A stretch of 32,799 nt of DNA from Nostoc sp. CHAB 5836 (GTDB lineage Bacteria > Cyanobacteriota > Cyanobacteriia > Cyanobacteriales > Nostocaceae). Both the position numbers and the translations under genes were made by a program. Below are positions 17,173 through 23,834 of the stretch, piece by piece. Each line of letters opens with the position of its first letter. Position 1 is the first letter of the stretch. The stretch lies in assembly GCF_020829445.1 (NCBI RefSeq), contig NZ_JAIVFV010000070.1:1-32799 (forward strand), given 5' to 3'. The notes beneath the pieces are model-generated. The model made no database searches, was not told the DNA's origin, and saw only the letters and a program-made list of their open reading frames with translations.

Positions 17173-18018
17173 ATGTCTAATTTAAAGCTTGAGTCTTTAA
17201 CATCAAATAGCCTTTCACACTATAGAACTCAACATCACTTCGAGCGAGTAGGAGAGATTAATAGTGTAGATGACCTTGAGGAGTACTGTAATTGGGCCAA
17301 GGAAAACAAAGTAAATATTTACATAATTGGAAATGGCTCTAACACGCTGTTTGTTAAAAAGAATATCCAATCATTGGTACTAAAAAACAAACTACCTAAG
17401 TACACGAATCCTTTACCTGATAACAGACTCGAAGTATCTTCTTCTGTTTCAATTATGGAAGTACTAAAGTACTGTCACCAAAACTCGATGGATTCTTTTT
17501 ATTATCTTGCATCTGTACCAGCAACTATCGGTGGTGCATTAGCGATGAACGCCGGTAGAGGAAAACAACATGGGTGTACAATATACGACTTTGTTGAAAG
17601 TGTAACTTTCTTTGAGGATGGATGTATAAAAACACTTGAAAATAGTCAAATTGTCCGAGATTATCGGGAAACAATGTTTACTGGTATGCACTCAAAATTG
17701 ATATTGAGTGCAGTTTTCAAGTTTGAAAAAGCAGAATTCACCGAAAATCCTGTGGTTTCAAGACAACTTTGGGCAAAAGAACATCAAGATAATATAGCAC
17801 CTAACTGCGGCACGGTATTTAAAACTGCTAATTATAAAATACTTGGAAAGCTCAAAGGTATGTCTATAGGTAAAAGTATGTTTTCTGCTAAAACTAGTAA
17901 CTGGATAATCACCAAATCACAAAGCAGCTATTCAATAATTATCCTAATTAAAATAGCTAAGATTTTACACTTTATAACTGGACAAAAAATTGTTCTTGAA
18001 CTAATTACAATTGATTAA
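17173..18018 (+). CDS. Divergent MurB-like FAD protein in polysaccharide cluster
   Basis: A 281-residue protein with the MurB fold order. The FAD-binding domain has YIIGNGSNTLF (50-60) and VPATIGGALAMNAG (115-128, normally P-G-T-x-GGA), then VRDYRETMF with Arg165, NCGTVFKTA (211-219), and a C-terminal domain KGMSIGKSMFSAKTSNWI. True MurB reduces UDP-enolpyruvyl-GlcNAc to UDP-MurNAc with a Ser proton donor and a Glu. Here the Ser position is Thr214 and the LEPE motif reads LELI, so the Glu is lost. This argues against the housekeeping enzyme. Position after a pyruvyl transferase suggests reduction of an enolpyruvyl sugar of a surface glycan (inference). The ATG at 17173 is chosen over a TTG at 17140 that lies before the AAGGAG (17153-17158). 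Confidence 0.82.
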   Translation: MSNLKLESLTSNSLSHYRTQHHFERVGEINSVDDLEEYCNWAKENKVNIYIIGNGSNTLFVKKNIQSLVLKNKLPKYTNPLPDNRLEVSSSVSIMEVLKYCHQNSMDSFYYLASVPATIGGALAMNAGRGKQHGCTIYDFVESVTFFEDGCIKTLENSQIVRDYRETMFTGMHSKLILSAVFKFEKAEFTENPVVSRQLWAKEHQDNIAPNCGTVFKTANYKILGKLKGMSIGKSMFSAKTSNWIITKSQSSYSIIILIKIAKILHFITGQKIVLELITID

Positions 18019-18022
18019 ATAC

Positions 18023-18135
18023 CAATACTGCGTAGGTTTTGCATAAAAAATAGAAATGTGTAGGTTGGGTTGAGGAACGTAAACCCAACCTTTTCATGGG
18101 TTTGTTGGGTAACGCATTGCCTCAACCCGACCTAC
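18023..18135. repeat. Palindromic dispersed repeat, copy 2
   Basis: Ends GTGTAGGTTGGG and its near-complement (18058 to 18135) enclose an inner AAACCCAACC/GGGTTTGTTGGG stem. The left extension CAATACTGCGTAGGTT (18023-18038) matches the right extension of the copy at 1465-1638 in inverted order. It lies between the convergent MurB-like and GT4 genes and may act as a bidirectional terminator. Confidence 0.8.
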
Positions 18136-18244
18136 GAATATTCTTAAAAGTTACTTAACTTGATTCATGAAGTAAAAATTTTTATCCTACTCCCTTGCTT
18201 ATTCTTTGATTGGGGAGGGAGTTACAGTTATAGTTCTAAGTCTA

Positions 18245-19351
18245 TTATTTTTGTTTTGCTAAACTCATCAAAGAGTTGTTGTTTTCCAGCACTTGGTCAT
18301 AAATTTCATTTAAACGGCGGCAGAAAGATTTTACATCCAAAGACGCAACAGTTTCTCTGCCAGATTTTCCCAACAAAAGTCTCAAATCCTCATTTTCAAT
18401 TAACAACTGCATTGCTTCAGACAACTCTTGACTATTACCGGGATTAACTAACAGACCATTTTTACCAGCCTTGACTATATCGGGAATACCTGACACTGGT
18501 GTTGTAATCACAGGTAAGCCCCAACCCATTGCCTCCATGAGAGCTAGTGGTAAACCTTCGTTGTAAGTTGGTAAGACAAATACATCTGCTGTTGCTAATA
18601 AGGCATCCCTTTGTTCTGCACCTATGAGTCCGAGCAAGGTAATCTGTTCAGTGAGATTTAGTTTCTCAACTAACTCACGCGCTTGCTCAAGCTCTCCATT
18701 TCCTGCAATAAATAACTTTGAAGAATTTTTTAGGTGATCTGGCAACTTGCCAAATGCTTCAATCAAATCAAATGTTCCTTTACGTTTACCAACACGCCCC
18801 AGAAAAACTATCTTAACTTGAGGTGAGTTGATCCGAGGTGGCAATTCCATTGGTAGTTCCGTGGGATTAAACAATATAAAAACACGGTTTTCTTCTAAAC
18901 CCAAGTTAGTAATGTAAAAATCTCTCCAGAAACTTGTGAGTGCAATCCAACCATCAGTTTTGCTAAATATACCACCAATTATTTGCTGTCCCCATTTAGG
19001 TAACTTGGAGTAGTTAATATGAAATACTGACCCATGACTATGCATTAATATCGGTTTACCAAACATGAGGGTAATAAGGACAATAATTAATTTTCTTAAA
19101 ATACTACCCCCATCTGAAATATGAATATGAACAATATCTGTTTTGCCTCTTAGCAATGTCCATACCAGTAGTCCTATAGCTTTGATAAACACCGTTGCTC
19201 TATAAATTACCGAGCCTTCATCATGAGTAGCAATTTGCTGAAATTGAATATCTGAGGAAGCATATTTTAATATAAGATTTTGGAGAGTAGCTATTCCTCC
19301 ACTCTGAGTGAGACTATCGCCTATCATTAAAACTCTTTTTGATTTATCCAT
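18245..19351 (-). CDS. Glycosyltransferase family 4 (GT-B) protein
   Basis: A 368-residue retaining GT-B glycosyltransferase that probably transfers a nucleotide-activated sugar to the growing lipid-linked glycan at the cytoplasmic membrane face. Seen are the N-terminal GGI loop (18-20), DIVHIHISD (72-80), HSHGS (104-108), IVFLGRVGKRKG (181-192, start of the C-terminal Rossmann domain) and the donor-binding EX7E segment YNEGLPLALMEAMGWGLP (263-280; Glu265 and Glu273). It ends NGLLVNPGN followed by a helical tail. Start ATG at 19351. It is convergent with the MurB-like gene and co-oriented with the epimerase, 430 bases away. The sugar specificity cannot be inferred. Confidence 0.9.
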   Translation of the reverse strand: MDKSKRVLMIGDSLTQSGGIATLQNLILKYASSDIQFQQIATHDEGSVIYRATVFIKAIGLLVWTLLRGKTDIVHIHISDGGSILRKLIIVLITLMFGKPILMHSHGSVFHINYSKLPKWGQQIIGGIFSKTDGWIALTSFWRDFYITNLGLEENRVFILFNPTELPMELPPRINSPQVKIVFLGRVGKRKGTFDLIEAFGKLPDHLKNSSKLFIAGNGELEQARELVEKLNLTEQITLLGLIGAEQRDALLATADVFVLPTYNEGLPLALMEAMGWGLPVITTPVSGIPDIVKAGKNGLLVNPGNSQELSEAMQLLIENEDLRLLLGKSGRETVASLDVKSFCRRLNEIYDQVLENNNSLMSLAKQK

Positions 19352-19402
19352 TGCAAGATTAACTTCCCAACTATATCCAAAGCTTTAATTACTACCAGTC
19401 TC

Positions 19403-19573
19403 TAAGAGGATGTTTGAAAAGTCATCTTCTCCGTAGCGAAACGTTCTAAATGCCCCTAAATCCTCGGGTAAATTGGGGGACTTTGATTCCAGCTTCACCC
19501 TTTATAAGGGGAGCTAGGGGAGATCTAGAAGTACTTAAAATCACAGTCAACCACTTTTCAAACAACCTCTAAA
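19403..19573. mobile_element. MITE, copy 2 (same family as 9623-9786)
   Basis: Terminal repeats TAAGAGGATGTTTGAAAAGT (19403-19422) and its near-complement (19553-19573). The interior matches the reverse complement of the copy at 9623-9786. Confidence 0.85.
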
Positions 19574-19639
19574 TTAGAATGTGAACAAAACGAAAATCCA
19601 AATGCTATGATCCCAATTATTATTAATTTGCTTACATTG

Positions 19640-19778
19640 CTAGATAGGACTTTGAAACTCTAACTATTTCAAAAACATCAAACACTTTGCAATGTTACTT
19701 TCACCTAATGTTTACTTCTACTTTCTATTCATCATCTAAACATTAGGTTGTATGAAATTGATTACAAAGTCCTACTAG
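19640..19778. mobile_element. MITE-like element next to the epimerase stop
   Basis: Ends CTAGATAGGACTTTG (19640-19654) and CAAAGTCCTACTAG (19765-19778) are inverted repeats with one base of difference. Inside, a 12-base perfect inverted repeat ACCTAATGTTTA (19703-19714/19737-19748) could also serve as a terminator stem for the epimerase gene. It is a single copy in this window. Confidence 0.6.
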
Positions 19779-19782
19779 CCCC

Positions 19783-20745
19783 TTAATTGTTCTTTTTAAC
19801 CTGGGCTTCAATCCATTTGTAAGTGGCAGCCATGCCTTGCTCTAAAGTTGTCTCAGGTGCCCAGCCCAATGATTGTTTAATCAATGTGTTATCTGAATTT
19901 CTACCTTTCGGTCCCACTGGCTTTGATAAATCGTACTTACAATGAATTGTTTTGCCAGAAAAATCAGAGATAATGGCAATCAACTCATTAATTGTCACCA
20001 TGCGATCAGAGCCTAAATTAAGAGGTATGTGCATATCTGACTTCATTATTCGCAAACAGCCTTCCACACAGTCATCGACATAGCAGTAAGAACGAGCCTG
20101 AGTACCATCTCCCCAAACTTCAATTTCACCTTCATTCCCTTGGATTTGGGCAATTTTCCGACAAAGAGCAGCAGGCGACTTTTCTCTGCCACCATCATAG
20201 GTTCCTAGTGGCCCATAAATATTGTGAAAACGAGCGATCTTGATATTCAGTCCATAGGACTTCCTATAGGTTTCATGTATTATTTCAGCTGTTAATTTTT
20301 CCCACCCATATTCCATATCAGGATCGGCAGGAAAAACTTTGTCCTCTTTTAATCCTGGACTATCATTCGCTTCTTGTAGATAGTTTGGGTATACACAGGC
20401 AGAAGAGGAATAAAAAATATTTCCTACATTATTGATTCTACAAGCTTCTAATGTATTTGTAGAAATCAGTAGGTTGTCATGCAAAATTTCTGCTGGAGCC
20501 GCATGTGTCCAACCAATACCACCCATATTAGCTGCTAAACAAAATGCTGTGTCTACATTTCTAGTAGCTTGCAAGCAATCATCTCGTCTCTTTAAATCTA
20601 AAATTTCAAATTCATCGGCAACAGTTTCACTAAATTCGGGTTTTTTAATATCTACACCCCTTACCCAACAGCCTTCATCTTTTAATCTTTTTACCAAGTG
20701 AGAGCCAATAAAACCACCTGCTCCACTAACCACAACTTTTTTCAT
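19783..20745 (-). CDS. GDP-mannose 3,5-epimerase-like SDR
   Basis: A 320-residue extended short-chain dehydrogenase/reductase. The NAD-binding SGAGGFIGS is at 7-15. The catalytic set SSSACVYP (Cys117) and YGWEK (Tyr146, Lys150), and the stretches NIYGPLGTYDGGREKSPAA (with Lys189) and GRNSDNTLIKQSLGWAP, follow the plant GDP-mannose 3,5-epimerase pattern closely, including the Cys and Lys used as acid/base at C3 and C5. It probably converts GDP-D-mannose to GDP-L-galactose or GDP-L-gulose as precursor for the surface glycan made by this region. Start ATG 20745 follows AGGAGA. Other NDP-sugar epimerases/dehydratases are possible, but the Cys-Tyr-Lys set is specific. Confidence 0.87.
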   Translation of the reverse strand: MKKVVVSGAGGFIGSHLVKRLKDEGCWVRGVDIKKPEFSETVADEFEILDLKRRDDCLQATRNVDTAFCLAANMGGIGWTHAAPAEILHDNLLISTNTLEACRINNVGNIFYSSSACVYPNYLQEANDSPGLKEDKVFPADPDMEYGWEKLTAEIIHETYRKSYGLNIKIARFHNIYGPLGTYDGGREKSPAALCRKIAQIQGNEGEIEVWGDGTQARSYCYVDDCVEGCLRIMKSDMHIPLNLGSDRMVTINELIAIISDFSGKTIHCKYDLSKPVGPKGRNSDNTLIKQSLGWAPETTLEQGMAATYKWIEAQVKKNN

Positions 20746-21054
20746 CTTTTCTCCTAATAAATAATAAATTTTTTCTACGGCTAAAATGACTGAGATTCAA
20801 TCAAGATTATGGCTCTATCGCTCCCTTTATGGTTACTAATATTAAATCCATGTTCTTTAAACCTGTCATCCTCTTGTGAAAAGGGTTTTGCAGTTTGTTC
20901 ATTTGGTACTTAATAATAGCTTCAGTCAGTTTCTCGCATTTCTCTGTCGGATGAAGTATGTATTTGAGGGCCGTAAAGCTTCTTCGTTAACAGTTTCATT
21001 TTACTTCACGCGAGTAGGAACCGCTATAGTATAAGGGGAGCGATACAACCAAAA
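20746..21054. other. Intergenic region with a possible gene remnant
   Basis: Contains the AGGAGA site of the epimerase gene. On the minus strand, 20810-20986 is free of stops for 59 codons and reads like ordinary protein (for example ALKYILHPTEKCEKLTEAII, then NPFHKRMTGLKNMDLILV). It has no start with a ribosome site and no recognised family; it may be the debris of a deleted gene. Confidence 0.4.
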
Positions 21055-21843
21055 TTATTCCAGATTGCTGACATCAAAGTTTTTTAACCCTAGATTTTGT
21101 AAGAAAAAGTTCCAAAGAAAAATAAAGTTGTACAAGGTATATCTTTTCCACAGCCTTTTTGGATCTTGAGTTAATCGGAAAAGCCACTCAAAGCCAGAGC
21201 GTTGTATCCAAAGTGGAGCTTGGTTAATTCTACCGCTAAAGAAATCAAATGCCGCGCCACATGATATCATAACGGTTCCAGGAATTTTATCTAAATGGTC
21301 TTGAATCCATTGATCCTGCTTGGGAGAACCCAAGCCTACAATTATAAAATCTGGTTTAGTGCTATTAATTTTTTCACAAATTACTTTATCTTCTTCTACA
21401 GACAATTTTCTAAAAGGAGGTGAATAAGTTCCAACGATATTGATTCCTGGATAATTCTGCTCCAAAAAAGATTTCATTTCTTCAGGAGTACCTTCTGCAC
21501 CACCGTACAAGAAAAAACGATAATTCCTATTTACAGCAATTTCAGATAACTTAAGAATTATATCTGGTGCATACAAACGATCGCAGCTTTTTCCGGTCAA
21601 AAGCTTAATCCAGTATACAAAAGGCATACTATCAGCGCCTGATATATCAGCCTTCCGAAAGATATTTCCTATTTCGGGGTTAAGGTAACTTTCGACTACA
21701 CAGTTAACATTGACGCAGGCAATATGTTTAGATATCGCTTGCTTATCTTGAAGCCAATTATCACATTTCGCAAATAATTGTTCATAAGTGAGAACATCAA
21801 CATCAGTGCCAATAAAATTAATCCTTTGGGAGTTTTTATTCAT
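21055..21843 (-). CDS. WecG/TagA/CpsF-family glycosyltransferase (GT26), copy 2
   Basis: A 262-residue member of the same family as 12520-13314, but clearly a different paralogue: roughly a third of positions agree by eye, mainly in motifs. Seen are ACVNVNCVVE (42-51), SGADSMPFVYW with Asp71 as the conserved catalytic Asp, DRLYAPD (88-94), FFLYGGAEGT, VGLGSPKQDQWI (169-180) and the C-terminal GFEWLFRLTQDPKRLWKRY with an aromatic membrane-associating tail. It would add one sugar to an undecaprenyl-PP-linked acceptor. Start ATG 21843; it is the outermost gene of the minus-strand half of the polysaccharide region. A different donor or acceptor from copy 1 is likely. Confidence 0.9.
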   Translation of the reverse strand: MNKNSQRINFIGTDVDVLTYEQLFAKCDNWLQDKQAISKHIACVNVNCVVESYLNPEIGNIFRKADISGADSMPFVYWIKLLTGKSCDRLYAPDIILKLSEIAVNRNYRFFLYGGAEGTPEEMKSFLEQNYPGINIVGTYSPPFRKLSVEEDKVICEKINSTKPDFIIVGLGSPKQDQWIQDHLDKIPGTVMISCGAAFDFFSGRINQAPLWIQRSGFEWLFRLTQDPKRLWKRYTLYNFIFLWNFFLQNLGLKNFDVSNLE

Positions 21844-22578
21844 AATCTAGTCTTCAATTTAGTTGAGATGGTTGACATGGGTTTAATCTTACAAAAAATT
21901 TGCAAATTTTTACAACAAAAGCAAGTCTAATTAAAAAATTAAATATACTTTTGGAGAAAATAAATTAAAAATTATATTACTACTTTTCGTAGCGATCGCA
22001 CTATTTTTTTCATTAAATTGAACTTATTGACAATAGCCTCTAAGGCTATAAGAGCTACAAAGTTGTCTGTATCTTGTTTTGCACCATTTTTTGATATCGA
22101 ACTCAGATCATCTTTTATTTTTCAGATAAAAATAAAATTAGGTGCTGACATGGAATCTTTTTCAATGTCAGCGAAACAACATTTTAAATATTATCTAGCT
22201 ATAGTAATAAACCCTACATTGCGCACTTAGTTTTTTATATTACAAAAATACCAGGATTGGGCTAATGGTAGTTGAATACGAAGTTGCGATCGCAGTTGTC
22301 AGCAAGGCTGAAACAGCAATTCTGTCGTTAGTAAGAAGAAAAACTCAGCTCGAAATGAGCCGACGGCAAGTTCAAACTCAAGTGCAACCGATTTAGATGC
22401 AAAGGCATCACCCTGGTTGAACTTTGTGCCTTTGCCTGTTTGCACCAACTTGAAGTAGAACATTCCAACCAATCGACCAATCAATGTCCTGCTCTAAAAA
22501 CCCATTATCTGAAATCAACGATTAAAGTACTTGACATTAACCCAGGACTAACTGCTATATTAAGTACAGTGAAGTTTT
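21844..22578. other. Intergenic region before tRNA-Gln
   Basis: About 735 bases. No recognised gene. A 43-codon frame at 22265-22396 (starts MVVEYEVAIA, ends QVQTQVQPI) contains a HIP1 site and is followed directly by a hairpin with 9-base arms GCAAAGGCA (22399-22407/22427-22435). It could be a micro-gene with its terminator but lacks a clear ribosome site. A small ATAGCC/GGCTAT stem lies at about 22034-22050. Confidence 0.4.
22531..22561 (+). promoter_or_regulatory. Promoter of tRNA-Gln
   Basis: A perfect -35 TTGACA at 22531-22536 and -10-like TATATT at 22556-22561, spacer 19 bases, ends 17 bases before the tRNA. Confidence 0.55.
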
Positions 22579-22650
22579 TGGGGCGTAGCCAAGTGGTAAG
22601 GCAGCGGGTTTTGGTCCCGCCATCCCTAGGTTCGAATCCTAGCGCCCCAG
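22579..22650 (+). tRNA. tRNA-Gln (anticodon TTG)
   Basis: A 72-base cloverleaf. The acceptor stem is TGGGGCG (22579-22585) with CGCCCCA (22643-22649), discriminator G. The anticodon stem is GCGGG/CCCGC with loop TTTTGGT, giving TTG at 22611-22613. The T arm carries GTTCGAATC. CCA is not encoded. Confidence 0.97.
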
Positions 22651-23041
22651 TTAATCTAAACATTAGGCTTGCTCGGTAGACGCTGTTTAACGAGGGTAGC
22701 GAGAATTAGATTTTGGGCACTACCTAAGTCTATTCTGTCCGCAGAAACGAGCGCGGCTTTAGCCCTGAGAGTGTCAAATACCAGCTGTCTTTTCAAGTCA
22801 TCTGGAAAAGTTAACGCGAAACCTAACCCCCAGCCCCCTTCCCTATAGCGGTTCTTGCTTGGATGCAACACAGTTTGACCTCGCTTCCATTCCTCTCTCG
22901 TAAAAGGAGAGAGGCTTTGAATCTTACTCCCCAACCCTACAAGGGTTGGGGTTGGGGGTTAGGTCTGTATTGCACTTAAGTGAGAAGCGCTATATTAGGG
23001 AAGCAGAGAAATAAAATCCGCAAATCCTAAGTTCGTGAATG
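22651..23041. other. Intergenic region downstream of tRNA-Gln
   Basis: No convincing gene. A minus-strand open frame (22656-22934) is partly composed of repeat sequence. An inverted-repeat element fills 22844-22994. Its neighbour ACCTAACCCCCAGCCCC (22821-22837) has a partner inside the element (about 22949-22964), so one repeat appears to have landed in another. Confidence 0.6.
22844..22994. mobile_element. MITE-like element with TATAGCG ends
   Basis: Left end TATAGCGGTTCTTGCTTGG... to 22873 and right end 22965-22994 (CTGTATTGCAC...GCGCTATA) are about 30-base inverted repeats with several mismatches. The interior is CCAACCCTACAAGGGTTGG-type stem DNA. Non-coding. Confidence 0.65.
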
Positions 23042-23521
23042 TTACTTATCAGGGGATTTGAGAGCTTGATCGAGAGTTTGTCGAGCCTGTTCTGCTTTAG
23101 ATCGCGCTTCCTGGTAACGCACATTAGCTTGAGCAAAATTTTTGAGGACTTTAAAACCTTCCTTGAGTCGAGTAATTTCCTCTTCTGTCACCGACTCATC
23201 GGTGAACAATACATCAACCGCTTTGCGAATTTCCAAGGCTTCAGCTCGTGACTCCTGAACTTTCAGTTTGAGTGTCGCCAGATTACTCAGAACCTGAACA
23301 GCTTGTGTAATGGTATCCTCACCGCTAGCAATATCAATAGTTGACTCTTTAACCTCAATTAATTGTTGAGGGCCAAATCCTTCTTCCAGTTCCGTGGGTA
23401 GCTTACCTGCATCCATCAGTTCCATCAGCTGATCCATTGCTTTATCACGGGCTTTGGCTGAATCTTTTCCAGAAACAGTAAGGATAATTTCTGGGCTTTG
23501 AGCGAGAGTGTATTGAACCAT
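23042..23521 (-). CDS. Conserved-looking protein of unknown function with helical C-terminus
   Basis: A 159-residue soluble protein of no recognised family. Residues 1-60 (VQYTLAQSPEIILTVSGKDSAKARDKAMDQLMEL...) could be a small alpha/beta domain. Residues 75-155 are long charged helices with heptad-like spacing (ATLKLKVQESRAEALEIRKAV; RYQEARSKAEQARQTLDQAL), suggesting a coiled coil. The start at the ATG at 23521 (MVQYTLAQ) is preferred over an upstream ATG at 23551, which adds a poor-looking MVNQQIFCSN. Codon use and composition look like a real gene. It lies 313 bases downstream of the HDAC-like gene on the same strand with a repeat element between, so it is probably transcribed separately. 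Confidence 0.65.
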   Translation of the reverse strand: MVQYTLAQSPEIILTVSGKDSAKARDKAMDQLMELMDAGKLPTELEEGFGPQQLIEVKESTIDIASGEDTITQAVQVLSNLATLKLKVQESRAEALEIRKAVDVLFTDESVTEEEITRLKEGFKVLKNFAQANVRYQEARSKAEQARQTLDQALKSPDK

Positions 23522-23834
23522 ATTTGAGCAGAAAATTTGCTGGTTAACCAAGCTGAGGCAAACTATTTTAACACGTTGCGTACCAGGTCATTTGTTGGTT
23601 TATCGACTTTAGTGTCAGTTTACCAAATTCATCTAAAGATTTCGTTAATGAACAGTAACTACCTAAGTAGGTTGGTGCGAAAAAATCAAAGTATGTTACA
23701 ACACGTAAATAAGCTTAAAACCCTTACTAATGACAAATGACAAATGACAAATGACAAATGACAAATGACAAATGACAACCTTAGCCAGTTAGCTTTAATT
23801 GCGCCAACGTACTTACACCAGCATTAGCTACTAT
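23522..23834. other. Intergenic region occupied by a MITE
   Basis: Half of this stretch is the element at 23664-23815. The 140 bases next to the 23042-23521 gene should hold its promoter; no clear boxes were recognised. Confidence 0.6.
23664..23815. mobile_element. MITE family with internal AATGACA array, copy A
   Basis: Ends TAAGTAGGTTGGTGCGAA (left) and TTGCGCCAACGTACTTA (right) are inverted repeats. The interior has seven perfect tandem AATGACA units (23729-23777), then CTTAGCCAGTTAGCTTTAAT. The relatives are at 26611-26741 and, inverted, 31250-31420. The array length differs between copies. Confidence 0.9.

Larger units (their letters stand above)
19352..19782. other. Intergenic region with two inverted-repeat elements
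   Basis: No gene is present. It holds element copy 19403-19573 and a separate inverted-repeat element at 19640-19778, which stops four bases short of the epimerase stop codon. Little unique DNA remains for a GT4 promoter (about 50 bases). Confidence 0.75.

Noticed and set aside
17173..18018. Housekeeping murB
   Set aside because: The proton-donor Ser is Thr and the C-terminal Glu is missing, and the context is a polysaccharide cluster, not mur/ftsZ genes.
22656..22934. 92-codon minus-strand frame after tRNA-Gln
   Set aside because: Its N-terminal half is repeat/MITE sequence and the rest shows no recognisable domain; an integrase-type remnant beside the tRNA was considered but no motif supports it.
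23729..23777. CRISPR-like array
   Set aside because: The 7-base units are directly tandem with no spacers and sit inside a MITE; no cas genes are present.
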